Made by a program: the position numbers and the translations under genes. A model generated the notes under the pieces. That model saw only the letters and a list, made by a program, of their open reading frames with translations, was not told the DNA's origin and made no database searches. From Ferdinandcohnia sp036965045 (GTDB taxonomy: Bacteria > Bacillota > Bacilli > Bacillales > Bacillaceae_L), in assembly GCF_036965045.1 (NCBI RefSeq), contig NZ_JBALOV010000003.1, positions 1-64,000 of the forward strand: a stretch of DNA of 64,000 nucleotides. The letters are read 5' to 3'. This document shows, piece by piece, positions 26,073-35,704 of this stretch (the first letter of the stretch is position 1; each line of letters begins with the position of its first letter).

Positions 26073-27341
26073 TTAAGAAGCTTGAGCTTCAGTTAGCGTT
26101 TCAACTTTAGCAGGTGGTTTGTATTGACCTTCCCATTTCGCAACAACGAGCGCTGCTAATGAATTTCCTACTACGTTAACCGCTGTACGTCCCATATCAA
26201 GAATACGGTCAATACCCGCGATAAAGGCTAACCCTTCAGCTGGTAAACCAATTGTACTAAATGTCGCTAATAGCACAACAAAGGAAACTCCAGGTACTCC
26301 TGCCATCCCTTTAGATGTGACCATCAAGACCAACATAAGCGTAATTTGTTGACCAATGCTTAGGTGAATTCCATACATTTGGGCAATAAATAATGAAGCG
26401 ATGGCTTGATATAGAACAGATCCATCTAGGTTAAAGGAATAACCTGTTGGAATGACGAAAGTCGCAATATGCTTCGGGCTTCCGGCTTTCTCCATTTTGT
26501 CCATAATTTTCGGAAGGACGGTTTCTGAGCTTGCTGTTGAAAAGGCCAAGATGAGCTCTTCTTTGATCATCTTCAGTAATTTAAAAATATTAAGCCCAAT
26601 GAATTTAGCCAGTAAGCCTAACACAACAATCACAAAGAAAATCATCGTTCCATATACAGTAATCGCTAATTTCCCTAATGGAATAAGGGATGCAAACCCA
26701 TATTTAGAAATTGTTACACCGATTAATGCAAATACACCAATTGGGGCATACTTCATAAATAAGTTGGTTACATAGAACATGGCATTTGCCATACCTTCAA
26801 AGAAACGTAAAACAGGTTTTCCTTTTTCACCAATTGCTGCAATTCCTAGACCAAACACGACCGCAAAGAAGATAATCGCGAGCATATCGCCTTCAACCAT
26901 TGCTTGGATTGGATTGGTCGGAACAATATGAAGCAGCGTATCAGTAATCGATTTGCCTTCTTGTTCCTCTGATGTGTTGACATAACCAGAAATATCACTT
27001 TGCTCTAGCTTGTCCATATTTAAACCAGCACCGGGCTGAAAAATATTGGCAGCAATCAAGCCGACTGCAATCGCGACTAATGTCATGCCTATAAAATACG
27101 TTAGGGACTTCGCACCTAACTTCCCAACTGATTTCAAATCACCTACACCAGCAATCGCAACGATGATACTTGAAAGCACGATTGGAACAACAATCATTTT
27201 AATTAGTCGGATAAAGAGATCTCCGAATGGCTGTAATACACTTTGTGCCGTTGGACTTCCATAGAAGATCCCACCGACGATAATCCCTAATACAAGACCA
27301 ATAAAAATTTGAGTCGCTAGACTTAATTTGAACTTTTTCAT
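26073..27341 (-). CDS. gltP: Glutamate/dicarboxylate:cation symporter (GltP/DctA family)
   Basis: 422 residues, dicarboxylate/amino acid:cation symporter (DAACS) family, about eight membrane helices plus two re-entrant hairpins. Hallmarks are the Ser-rich hairpin FSTASSETVLPKIMDK (near residue 270), SFNLDGSVLYQ in place of the NMDGT motif, and SKGMAGVPGVSF in hairpin 2. It imports glutamate, aspartate or C4-dicarboxylates with H+ or Na+. GAGGTG lies before the ATG. A c-di-AMP riboswitch in the leader (27477-27607) ties uptake to osmotic and potassium signalling. Confidence 0.9.
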   Translation of the reverse strand: MKKFKLSLATQIFIGLVLGIIVGGIFYGSPTAQSVLQPFGDLFIRLIKMIVVPIVLSSIIVAIAGVGDLKSVGKLGAKSLTYFIGMTLVAIAVGLIAANIFQPGAGLNMDKLEQSDISGYVNTSEEQEGKSITDTLLHIVPTNPIQAMVEGDMLAIIFFAVVFGLGIAAIGEKGKPVLRFFEGMANAMFYVTNLFMKYAPIGVFALIGVTISKYGFASLIPLGKLAITVYGTMIFFVIVVLGLLAKFIGLNIFKLLKMIKEELILAFSTASSETVLPKIMDKMEKAGSPKHIATFVIPTGYSFNLDGSVLYQAIASLFIAQMYGIHLSIGQQITLMLVLMVTSKGMAGVPGVSFVVLLATFSTIGLPAEGLAFIAGIDRILDMGRTAVNVVGNSLAALVVAKWEGQYKPPAKVETLTEAQAS

Positions 27342-27420
27342 AAATTACCTCACCCTCTTGTTGTTTTTTTTGACGTATTACCTTAGGTAAGGGAAACAAA
27401 TGAATACGATAATTCTCCAC

Positions 27421-27445
27421 AAAAAAAGCGGCAAGTGCCGACTTT
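27421..27445 (-). terminator. Riboswitch expression-platform terminator
   Basis: CGGC-ACTT-GCCG followed by C and seven T on the minus strand, located 3' of the aptamer and about 80 bases before the symporter ATG. It is placed to stop transcription when the aptamer is bound by c-di-AMP. Confidence 0.65.
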
Positions 27446-27476
27446 CGAACTCTATCGTTCTCGTTCCCACTAAATT

Positions 27477-27607
27477 GCTTACGAGGTTAGCTTTCAGGTT
27501 AGGACTATCGGAAACACTGAGCCCCTTCTTTTCAGAATTCACCTATAACGGAAACGTATCCGTGTAATTATTGGGTCCCCCGCTCTTATTAAAAATAAGA
27601 TTAAGCA
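27477..27607 (-). ncRNA. c-di-AMP riboswitch (ydaO/yuaA type)
   Basis: Read on the minus strand, the aptamer begins GCTTAA and closes with GTAAGC (P1). Between them are the conserved GCGGGGGACCCAA, then a hairpin capped GATACG, AGGTGAATTC, AAGGGGCTC, and CCTAACCTGAAAGCTAACC followed by TCGTAAGC. The last stretch is nearly identical to the ydaO consensus CCYGACAGCTAACYYCG. It precedes a terminator hairpin and a glutamate/dicarboxylate symporter gene. ydaO-class RNAs turn genes off on binding c-di-AMP, usually potassium, osmolyte and amino acid transporters. Confidence 0.85.
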
Positions 27608-27721
27608 TGAATCAACTAATTGAATTCTATCATTAAAATACTATTTTAGTAAAGAATTTGTTATTTCCAGTGGGGGTGTGGGAGTGTCAATAGGGCGAAA
27701 ATAACCTTTTAAACCATAAAA

Positions 27722-27749
27722 AACGACGTTCCGATTGGAAAACGTCGTT
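27722..27749 (-). terminator. Intrinsic terminator of the ATP-sulfurylase-like gene
   Basis: AACGACGTT and AACGTCGTT form a 9-bp stem around a 10-base loop; the minus strand then runs into six T. It lies 75 bases past the stop codon at 27824. The stretch 27608-27721 shows nothing else. Confidence 0.8.
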
Positions 27750-27823
27750 ATCTAGTCCATTGGTCTGGATTGTGAAAAAGGTTATTTTTATATAATTATC
27801 GTTCAATCTATTATTTTATATTT

Positions 27824-29542
27824 CTATTCCTCATCACTACCCCGATATCTCTTATATGGAAGCGGATTCCAGGTTCGGTATTCGAGGTCATCTTTACGTA
27901 AGGCAGCAGGAATATCGTCCAATATTTTCTTCGCTACCTCTAGTTCACGCTCAGCTTCTGATTTATCCTGGTATAAAAATTCATCAGACGCTTTTTCCAA
28001 GGCTCGACTCACTTTTACCTCCAAGTTTTCAACGACCATTTGTTGCTGACGAGAAATCGATTCGCGCGCTTCTGCTACCCAAGTCGGCTGGACAGAACGA
28101 AGGTGGTCTGTGACATAACTAAATTCTTGAAAGACTTCCTTATAGACACGGTCTGCATTTTCGCGGACATCCTTAATCGCTGCTTCTAAATCGTCGATTG
28201 TGAGCTCAGACACCTCTAATGGACGCTTGCGTTTGGAACCACCGATTCCCTTTGAATGGAGATAATAAGGAAAAATAGACTTTATCGTTTTTCCAACAGG
28301 AGCAATAGCAAGCCCATCCTCGTCGACACCTTTAGGCTGCACACCTTGCATGGCAATCCGAGCAGATTCCGGTCTTACAATTTCCTTCGGCGGCAACACA
28401 CCATATCTTAGTAATTCACGGATACCTGTTCCAGAAATATTGATGCGGTACCGATCATCGTGCGGACATGTCTGCTCGGTTGCTGGGCTGTCACAGCGTG
28501 TGCAATAGAACACTTCATGGAATAACCGAATATCGATGCCTAGTTCTTCATTTGTAAACGTATCAAATATCGTGTGACTTGCATACTTATCATAATAATC
28601 CCCAACACCTGCATGATCTCGGCCAATCAATGCATGGGTACACCCGTAATTTTTCATAATAAGGGCATGGAGAACCGCTTCACGAGGACCTGCAAAAATA
28701 TAGGTCACACGCAGTGGTGAAAGAATTGTTCTCTCCTTTGGATAATACGTATCAAGCACAGCCTGATAGGATAACATACGGTATTCATGTCGAGTATATT
28801 CACGCTTGGCCATCTCAACTAGCGGCTGAACAAATAAGCCATCCATTTCCTCAAGTGCATTACGATGAATATATTCATGACCGCGATGCAATGGATTTGC
28901 ACCGGTAATAAAACCTCCGACCGATTTGAATTTTTTCTCCTCATAGAATAGTTTCCATGTATCCTTCGGTTCGATCCGCAAATTTTCAAATGGCCCCCAA
29001 TGGACACGGCGAAGTAACTGAATAGGACCACCTAATGCCGTTTCCCCCATTCTTCGATAAATGGAATCAACTCCAGGGTGATTACGGTCAGTCGTGCCAA
29101 ATAATTGTTGGGCCCGAAATTCTCGGTCATAGTCGAAAATATCATCTAATTGTAAGATCGCGACTGGCTCCTTCGTTTCATCGACTAATGCGACCTCATC
29201 TCCCACAGATAGGGTCTGAATCACTTGCTTATTTCGGTCGCCAATCGGTGCGAAGCTTAGGGGCACTGGCCAAACAAGTCCATTAGCCAGGCGCCCTTCT
29301 GTTAATACGGATTTGTAATCTGTTTCAATCATAAACCCTTCATTTGGAGAGAGTACACCTGTGGCAATCATTTCAAGCGTTATGACAGCCTCCAAATCAA
29401 CCATGATGTATGGAAGCTGCTTTGCCCGCTCCATCGCTTGATCTCGTTCTTCTCCAGTTAAAACACGGTTAACTAATTTCCCCCCATGTGGCTGTTGTGG
29501 ATACCTTGTCACTTTCTCTTCCACATTTATATCTTGGTTCAT
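27824..29542 (-). CDS. ATP-sulfurylase-like protein with long C-terminal extension
   Basis: 572 residues from the ATG at 29542. Residues 1-170 form the PUA-like N-terminal domain (ATGVLSPNEGFM). The catalytic region has GANPLHRGHEYIHR, IGRDHAGVGDYYDKY, a Cys/His zinc site FYCTRCDSPATEQTCPH, and ISGTGIRELLRYGVLPP, as in sulfate adenylyltransferase. However, the usual Q-x-R-N-P before the HRGH reads T-G-A-N-P, so the sulfate/ATP-binding Gln and Arg are missing. After about residue 410 there is a 150-residue extension, largely helical (TIDDLEAAIKDVRENADRV), with no P-loop, so it is not an APS kinase. No other sulfate genes adjoin. It may be a divergent nucleotidyltransferase. Confidence 0.72.
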   Translation of the reverse strand: MNQDINVEEKVTRYPQQPHGGKLVNRVLTGEERDQAMERAKQLPYIMVDLEAVITLEMIATGVLSPNEGFMIETDYKSVLTEGRLANGLVWPVPLSFAPIGDRNKQVIQTLSVGDEVALVDETKEPVAILQLDDIFDYDREFRAQQLFGTTDRNHPGVDSIYRRMGETALGGPIQLLRRVHWGPFENLRIEPKDTWKLFYEEKKFKSVGGFITGANPLHRGHEYIHRNALEEMDGLFVQPLVEMAKREYTRHEYRMLSYQAVLDTYYPKERTILSPLRVTYIFAGPREAVLHALIMKNYGCTHALIGRDHAGVGDYYDKYASHTIFDTFTNEELGIDIRLFHEVFYCTRCDSPATEQTCPHDDRYRINISGTGIRELLRYGVLPPKEIVRPESARIAMQGVQPKGVDEDGLAIAPVGKTIKSIFPYYLHSKGIGGSKRKRPLEVSELTIDDLEAAIKDVRENADRVYKEVFQEFSYVTDHLRSVQPTWVAEARESISRQQQMVVENLEVKVSRALEKASDEFLYQDKSEAERELEVAKKILDDIPAALRKDDLEYRTWNPLPYKRYRGSDEE

Positions 29543-29628
29543 TACCAATCCACTTCATCCCTTTACTAAATTTTTTACGACGTTTATATTCAATCCCCTT
29601 ATATAAAACGCGGTATTCTACTAAACTC

Positions 29629-31164
29629 TTATTCTGCTTTTTTAAAGCCAGTATGTGCGCGGACAGCCACTTCGGCATAGCGCTTCACATCATTTTCTTT
29701 CGAGAAAATCGTTCCGAGATATCCACCAAGGAAACCTAATGGCACACTAATAAGTGCAGGATTATCTAATGGGAAGATTGGATTCCCTACAAATAGTGCC
29801 GCCCCTTCAACAGGTGAAAATACACTAGGACTCATTGATACTAAAACTAAGGCTGAAATTAAACCGGAAAGAATTCCCCAAATGGCTCCCGATGTATTAA
29901 AGCGTTTCCAATATACGGTGTATAAAATAACAGGCAGATTCGCACTGGCTGCAATACAAAATGCTAACGAAACGAGGAAGGCGACGTTTAAGTATTGAGC
30001 ACCTAATGACAATAGGATCGATAATACAGATACACCTAATGCTGCATAACGTGCTGCTAGCATTTGCTCTTTCTCAGTAATCTTTCCTTTTTTAATGATT
30101 TGTCCGTAAATATCATGTGCAAATGCAGATGCTCCTGATAACACAAGACCCGCCACAACCGCTAAGATTGTCGCAAATGCAACTGCAGAAATGAAGGCAA
30201 ATAAGATATTACCGCCAATTGCCTCAGCTAACAGTGGTGCAGCCATGTTACCACCTTTATTGGCTGCGAGAATTTCACTTTCCCCGACATAAATAGCAGC
30301 CCCAAAGCCAAGGAATAACGTTAAAATGTAAAAAATTCCGATTGTCCAAGTTGCTGTAATAACCGAGCTTCTAGCTGTCTTTGCATCCTTTACCGTGAAA
30401 AAGCGCATCAGGATGTGCGGCAGCCCAGCTGTTCCAAGGACTAAAGCAAGCATTAATGAAAGTGTTCCTAACGGATTTGTATATTTAATTCCTGGATTTA
30501 AATAATCTGCACCATGACTCGTTGCCGTTTTCACTTCTGTAAACATGGCCCCGATATTAAAGTTAAATTTGAGAAGGACTAGGAAGGAGATGACAATCAT
30601 TCCGGCCATCAATAGTACAGCCTTTGTAATTTGTACCCAGCTCGTTGCAATCATTCCACCAAATAGAACGTAAATCGTCATCATAACCCCAACAATTAAC
30701 ACGGCTATCCAATATGGAATCTCGAATAAAAGCTGGATAAGTGCGCCCGCACCCACAAGCTGTGCAATCATATAGAAAAGAACAATCGTAATTGTACTAA
30801 GAGCCGCAGCCCCTCTTACTTTTTTCGCCTCAAAACGAGAATTGATCATATCGGCTAATGTATACTTACCAAGGTTACGCAATGGCTCTGCCACTAAAAA
30901 CAAGACAACTAAATAAGCAATTAAAAATCCGATACTATAGAAAAATCCGTCAAACCCTTGTAAAGCAATCATTCCGGCAATACCAAGGAAGGATGCTGCC
31001 GATAAATAGTCACCAGCGATTGCTAGTCCATTTTGCCATCCAGTTAATCCACCACCTGCTGTATAAAAATCTCCAGTGGATTTCGTTTGTTTTGCTGCAA
31101 TATAGGTAATGACAAGCGTCAGAATGACGATTGCGAGAAAAAGAGTTACTACGATAGGATCCAT
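29629..31164 (-). CDS. Sodium:solute symporter (SSS family, ActP-like), copy 1
   Basis: 511 residues, about 13 transmembrane helices of the LeuT-like fold. The family motifs GLAIAGDYLSAASFLGIAGM, GFDGFFYSIGFL and FGGMIATSWVQITKAVLLM are intact. It imports a small carboxylate such as acetate, propionate or pyruvate with Na+. It follows a DUF485 gene by 13 bases, the same pairing as yjcH-actP of Escherichia coli. A second pair at 34151-35973 is a paralogue with matching motifs. The LytS/LytR pair lies between them and is a likely regulator. Confidence 0.9.
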   Translation of the reverse strand: MDPIVVTLFLAIVILTLVITYIAAKQTKSTGDFYTAGGGLTGWQNGLAIAGDYLSAASFLGIAGMIALQGFDGFFYSIGFLIAYLVVLFLVAEPLRNLGKYTLADMINSRFEAKKVRGAAALSTITIVLFYMIAQLVGAGALIQLLFEIPYWIAVLIVGVMMTIYVLFGGMIATSWVQITKAVLLMAGMIVISFLVLLKFNFNIGAMFTEVKTATSHGADYLNPGIKYTNPLGTLSLMLALVLGTAGLPHILMRFFTVKDAKTARSSVITATWTIGIFYILTLFLGFGAAIYVGESEILAANKGGNMAAPLLAEAIGGNILFAFISAVAFATILAVVAGLVLSGASAFAHDIYGQIIKKGKITEKEQMLAARYAALGVSVLSILLSLGAQYLNVAFLVSLAFCIAASANLPVILYTVYWKRFNTSGAIWGILSGLISALVLVSMSPSVFSPVEGAALFVGNPIFPLDNPALISVPLGFLGGYLGTIFSKENDVKRYAEVAVRAHTGFKKAE

Positions 31165-31177
31165 TTACATTCCCCCC

Positions 31178-31513
31178 TTATTTTAACTGCTCATCAATAA
31201 TTTGTTCGGCATCTTTATCAAATGAAGAAGCTTTTTTTACATAGATGCTACTTAACACCCAAACCATCACAAACTGTGAAACGGCAAAAATCCAAGTCCA
31301 AGAAATATCTCCAATGGCTGGGCTGTTTAAGAATGTTGTATAGGAGGTGAAAATAGGCAACAAAAAGTAAAAAATCATGAAAAATACGGTCATCGGAACG
31401 ATAAATGCTCTTTTTCTTCGCAAAAATTGCTTAAACTGCGGACTGCTTTGCACCTTTTCATAATCTACACTTTTCTTCTTGCCATAAGCGAGTTCCTTTT
31501 GGGCCAAAATCAA
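31178..31513 (-). CDS. DUF485 membrane protein, copy 1
   Basis: 111 residues, TTG start with GGAAGGGG upstream. After a basic N-terminus (QFLRRKRAFIVPMTVFF) come two transmembrane segments (FMIFYFLLPIF and WIFAVSQFVMVWVLSSIYV) and a short acidic tail. DUF485 (YjcH) proteins are encoded just before SSS-type acetate/carboxylate transporters and are thought to support them; their mechanism is unclear. It is upstream of symporter copy 1 and co-transcribed with it. Confidence 0.85.
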   Translation of the reverse strand: MILAQKELAYGKKKSVDYEKVQSSPQFKQFLRRKRAFIVPMTVFFMIFYFLLPIFTSYTTFLNSPAIGDISWTWIFAVSQFVMVWVLSSIYVKKASSFDKDAEQIIDEQLK

Positions 31514-31644
31514 CCATCCCCTTCCGTTAGTTTATAGATAATTATATATATTACGAATATTATATAATCGAAAAATGAATGAACGGTTGAAAATGAAGGG
31601 TGAATGGTAAAGGTTGGCTGGTGAATGGTTTTAGACATTGTTCC

Positions 31645-32397
31645 TCATTTGAAAAGAGTAAAAATAGATTTACTCGCAGACCGGCTAACAGGGATTTTTG
31701 TTCGATTTTTATCCTTTAGCGTCAAATTACACGTTCCATTAAACCATGGCGTGATTTCTAAAATATGATTTAGATTGACCAAATAACTGCGGTGGGCACG
31801 GAAAAACATATGACCAGCCAGCTGATCCTCTAATTCTTGTAAAGTCATCCGACTCATGATGACCTTATCCTCAGTATGAACCTCTAATAAACGGTTGTTT
31901 GGTACAGCGTAGTAAATCGAATCAGGAGCGACGACCACCATCCGTTCTCCATCATCAATTAAGATCTTTGACTTCATCGTTGGTGCTTTTTTCTTCTCTG
32001 TTGCTTCACTCCTCTTCTCTCGATTCGCCAAGCTTTTGCGAATGCGGTTCATCGTCCTTCGAAATCGTGTTTCATCATAGGGCTTTAATAAGTAGTCAAC
32101 CGCCTCTACTTCAAACGCATCCATGGCATACTCATCATATGCCGTCGTGAACACAAATAAAGGAGTTGTGTCTGTCTCCTGTTTCAAAATATAGCGTGCT
32201 GCTTCGATTCCAGTCAGACCGGGCATCTCTACGTCAAGAAAAATAACATCCGGCCGATGTTCGGCATATAACTCTATTAATTGTTCTCCCGTTTCTGCAT
32301 GCGGAGTGAGGATAATTCCCTTCTCATCCTGCAATAAATACAGCAATTCCTTTCTTGCCATCATCTCATCTTCAGCAATCATCGCACGAATATTCAT
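31645..32397 (-). CDS. LytTR-type response regulator
   Basis: 250 residues. The receiver domain, about residues 1-120, has the acidic triad in MIAEDEM and VIFLDVEMPGLTG (phospho-Asp) and Lys in YLLKPYDE. The C-terminal LytTR DNA-binding domain covers about residues 145-248 (MVVVAPDSIYYAVPNNRLLEVHT, FFRAHRSYLVNLNHI, LTLKDKNRTKIPVSRS). The start overlaps the end of the LytS-type kinase gene. Family members (LytR, YpdB, BtsR, PftR-like) commonly switch on carboxylate or pyruvate carriers and murein-related genes. The flanking SSS genes are the obvious targets. Confidence 0.92.
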   Translation of the reverse strand: MNIRAMIAEDEMMARKELLYLLQDEKGIILTPHAETGEQLIELYAEHRPDVIFLDVEMPGLTGIEAARYILKQETDTTPLFVFTTAYDEYAMDAFEVEAVDYLLKPYDETRFRRTMNRIRKSLANREKRSEATEKKKAPTMKSKILIDDGERMVVVAPDSIYYAVPNNRLLEVHTEDKVIMSRMTLQELEDQLAGHMFFRAHRSYLVNLNHILEITPWFNGTCNLTLKDKNRTKIPVSRSASKSIFTLFK

Positions 32398-34163
32398 CCC
32401 ATCACCTGCTTTTCTTCATATTGATTTGGTATTGGAATTGAAAACTTCACTTCACTGCCCCCATTAGACAAATTGCGAATATGCAATCTCGCAGACTCTC
32501 CTACTAAATGAACCAATCGTTCGTTCACATTATAGATTCCGATTCCCCCATTATGATCACCGACTAATGGCTGATGACTGACAATCGGCAGAATATGTGT
32601 AGGAAAACCTCTGCCATTATCCCGAACTAAAACGGTAAGTCTCCCATTCTCTTTTTCTATGATAATATCAATCTTTGCACCATCGATTACATTCTTTAAG
32701 CCGTGTTGAACCGAGTTTTCAATCAAAGGCTGAATGGTTGATGGCGGAATATAAATAGGGGGAAGATCTTCCGGTTTTTCAAAAGTAATGTCTAATCTTC
32801 CTTTAAATCGTTCCTGAATAATAGAGGTATAAGCTTCCGCATGCTCACACTCTTTTTCAAGCTCAACCAGTGATTTCGATACTAAGCGCAGATTAAACCT
32901 CATAAAACTTGCTAGCTGCAATGTGATGAGACGAGCCTTCGCTGGGTTTTCCCGGAACAAACCCGCAATTAATTGAAGGGTATTAAATAAAAAATGCGGA
33001 TTGATTTGTGCTTGTAAATTCCTTAATTCGGCATCTCGAATATGTGCTTTTAGTTTTTCCGCTCCAAGCATATTCAATTGATCGGAAATAAATTGGCCGA
33101 GCCCTTGTGCCATCATCAGTTCAACTGGAGAAATATGCTCTGCATTACGAAAATGGAACGTAATTAGATAGGTCACTCGATCATCTTCTATAATAGGTAT
33201 GAAAATAGCAGCCTCAAGACTGCATTTTTTATGAGTACACATGAGATCTGCTTTCACATGTGTAACCTGGATTTTTTTCAATTCAATCGCCTTTTGTGCT
33301 GGATGTGCGATAACTGGATCACCCGAATGATGATGATCTTCTCCTAACCCTTTATGAGCTAAGACCTCCTTTTGATCTGTAATCGAAACAGCTGCAAGCC
33401 TCAGGCGACTATGTAATAAATCCGCTAAGCCGTTTGCCACCTCAAGAGGAGAGTCCTTTTTTAAAAAAGGGAGTGCCTCCTTCGCAATGGTTAATGCTTG
33501 TTTCGAGGCTAAAGCCGCCTCATTTTCTTGTTCACGCAGGACAATTCCAATCATCGCTGTAAAAATGGCAATCGCTGCACTATTGGATAACACAAGTGGT
33601 AACCCAATTGTATTAACGACTGAAATCATATCGATTTGATTTGAGTACATAATGAGCAATAATTGCATGTGCAATATAGGAGGAAACACGCCAATAAATA
33701 AAGCCTTCAGCGGAGAAATGACGCGTTCGTTGGAAAAAAAGCGTGCCGTTAATCCTGCCAGTAAGCCTGTAATCGGATTAACAAGGGCATTTGCCAATGC
33801 CCCGACACCACCAAGAAAAAGGAGATGAATCCCGGTAATCAAACCTGCACCCAAACCAAGGATCGGCCCTCCCAATAAACCCGCAATGACGATTGCAACA
33901 AGACTCATGCTAACAATTAGGTGTTGCTCCCCAACTGGAAAAAGAACTAATTGATGACCGAAGACCCCATTCTCGTCGATGACAATCCCTGTAAACGTAC
34001 TGGCGATTCCAAATAAGCCAAACACCCCGGCATGGACGAGTGACATCTTCACACTATACGTCCGATAGAGTAAAGATCTGAAGCCAGGTGTCCGTGTCAT
34101 CACAAATGCAACAATAAGAAGCAGGCCCAACCGTTCAAACAAAATGATCGTTAAGCTTTCCAT
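32394..34163 (-). CDS. LytS-type sensor histidine kinase
   Basis: 589 residues. The N-terminal 5TM-5TMR_LYT membrane sensor spans about residues 1-210 (GPILGLGAGLITGIHLLFLGG and NPITGLLAGLTARFFSNE are typical). A GAF-like middle domain (about residues 225-360) has two Cys in MCTHKKCSLEA. It is followed by the His_kinase domain with QINPHFLFNTLQLIAGL and the HATPase domain (IENSVQHGLKN, RDNGRGF, GIGIYNVNERL). Related sensors (BtsS, YpdA, LytS) respond to pyruvate or similar metabolites. It overlaps both the response regulator and, by 13 bases, the upstream symporter gene. Confidence 0.92.
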   Translation of the reverse strand: MESLTIILFERLGLLLIVAFVMTRTPGFRSLLYRTYSVKMSLVHAGVFGLFGIASTFTGIVIDENGVFGHQLVLFPVGEQHLIVSMSLVAIVIAGLLGGPILGLGAGLITGIHLLFLGGVGALANALVNPITGLLAGLTARFFSNERVISPLKALFIGVFPPILHMQLLLIMYSNQIDMISVVNTIGLPLVLSNSAAIAIFTAMIGIVLREQENEAALASKQALTIAKEALPFLKKDSPLEVANGLADLLHSRLRLAAVSITDQKEVLAHKGLGEDHHHSGDPVIAHPAQKAIELKKIQVTHVKADLMCTHKKCSLEAAIFIPIIEDDRVTYLITFHFRNAEHISPVELMMAQGLGQFISDQLNMLGAEKLKAHIRDAELRNLQAQINPHFLFNTLQLIAGLFRENPAKARLITLQLASFMRFNLRLVSKSLVELEKECEHAEAYTSIIQERFKGRLDITFEKPEDLPPIYIPPSTIQPLIENSVQHGLKNVIDGAKIDIIIEKENGRLTVLVRDNGRGFPTHILPIVSHQPLVGDHNGGIGIYNVNERLVHLVGESARLHIRNLSNGGSEVKFSIPIPNQYEEKQVMG

Positions 34164-35704
34164 TTCTTTTCTCTCCTTGAGGCGATGCCGGACTGTGCTT
34201 GAATCGTAAACTCGTTAAATTCTGTGATGGACTGGGACTTCTTCCTTGAAAAAATGGTTCCTAGATATGCACCAAGAAAGCCAATCGGAATGGTGATAAT
34301 ACCGGGATTATAGAGAGAAAACACGGCCTCTTCTCTAATCCATCCATCAGTTGGGTTCATAATGTAAGGACCTAACATAACAAAAAACAAGGAAGCAGCC
34401 AGACCCGTCACCATCCCCGTCATAACTCCCACCTCGGTAAAGCGTTTCCAATATATCGTTAATAAAAGAACCGGGAAAATACTAGATGCCGCCACAATGA
34501 ACGTCATCGATACAAGAAAGGTGACATTAATGGTCTCCAAACGTAACGAAACCACCGTGGAAATCAATCCGATTCCTAAAGCCGACCAACGGGCAGCCCG
34601 CAATTGCTCCTTCTCAGTTGATTTTCCTCTTTTTAAGATGTGATGGAAAATATCATGGGAAAAAGCAGTCGTCGCGGAAATTACAAGCCCTGCCACAACC
34701 GCTACAATCGTTGTAAAAGCAATCGCCGAAACAAACGCCAACAAGAAGTCGCCACCGACTGCCTTCGCAAGTAAGGGTGCAGCTAAATTACCGGTTGGAT
34801 CCAGTTCCATGAGCAAATCATATCCCAAGAAGGCAATCGTCCCAAAGCCTAAGACAAGAGTCATGATATAAAAAGTGCCAATAATCCAGGTTGCGCTGAT
34901 GAGCGATCTGCGAACCTCAAATGTATTACTAACCGTAAAAAGTCGGATTAAAATATGTGGCAATCCGGCTGTACCAAGCACGAGTGCAAGCTGGAGCGAC
35001 AAAAATTCCAGTGGATTGTCATATAAATTTCCAGGAAGGAAAAAGGTTTCTCCTAATGGCGTGCCTGTTTTTACCTCTGCAATTAACTTCCCAGCATCCC
35101 AATTAAAATGAGAAAAAACGATAAGGGTGAGCAGAAACGTTCCTGACATCAGAAGGACGGTCTTCACAATCTGCACCCAAGAAGTCGCAATCATCCCACC
35201 TACAACGACGTAAATCGTCATTAATCCCCCGATGACAATAACTGATATGGAATAATCGATATCAAGCAGCAAACGAAGCAGAAATCCTGAAGCAACAAGC
35301 TGAGGGATGATATAGAGAATCGAGATGATCACCGTACAAAATGCCATCATTAAACGCATCTTCTCACTTGGAAACCGGGAACACATAACATCGCCAAGCG
35401 AATACTTCCCAAGGCGATGAATCGGTTCCGCAATTAAAAACAAGACAACTAGATATGATACTAAAAAGCCAATCGAATATAAAAAACCATCATAGCCACG
35501 AATCGCCACCATTCCAACGATACCGAGAAAAGAGGCGGCACTGATGAAATCGCCTGCAATCGCCATGCCATTCTGAAAACCGGTTAAGGTCCCAGCCGCA
35601 ATATAAAACCGATTCGTTGTGTTACTGCGCTTCGCTGCCCAATAGGTAATAATCAAGGTACAAACAATAATATAAATAAGGAATAAAAAATAAGTAGGAT
35701 TCAC
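34151..35704 (-). CDS. Sodium:solute symporter (SSS family, ActP-like), copy 2
   Basis: 517 residues, about 13 transmembrane helices. GMAIAGDFISAASFLGIVGM, GYDGFLYSIGFL and VGGMIATSWVQIVKTVLLM match copy 1 at the same positions, so the two are paralogues, but they differ over much of the length and may differ in substrate. It overlaps the kinase gene (34163) and the upstream DUF485 gene by a few bases, so all four genes from 35973 to 31645 probably form one operon in which transporter, sensor and regulator are made together. Confidence 0.9.
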   Translation of the reverse strand: MNPTYFLFLIYIIVCTLIITYWAAKRSNTTNRFYIAAGTLTGFQNGMAIAGDFISAASFLGIVGMVAIRGYDGFLYSIGFLVSYLVVLFLIAEPIHRLGKYSLGDVMCSRFPSEKMRLMMAFCTVIISILYIIPQLVASGFLLRLLLDIDYSISVIVIGGLMTIYVVVGGMIATSWVQIVKTVLLMSGTFLLTLIVFSHFNWDAGKLIAEVKTGTPLGETFFLPGNLYDNPLEFLSLQLALVLGTAGLPHILIRLFTVSNTFEVRRSLISATWIIGTFYIMTLVLGFGTIAFLGYDLLMELDPTGNLAAPLLAKAVGGDFLLAFVSAIAFTTIVAVVAGLVISATTAFSHDIFHHILKRGKSTEKEQLRAARWSALGIGLISTVVSLRLETINVTFLVSMTFIVAASSIFPVLLLTIYWKRFTEVGVMTGMVTGLAASLFFVMLGPYIMNPTDGWIREEAVFSLYNPGIITIPIGFLGAYLGTIFSRKKSQSITEFNEFTIQAQSGIASRREKKWKA

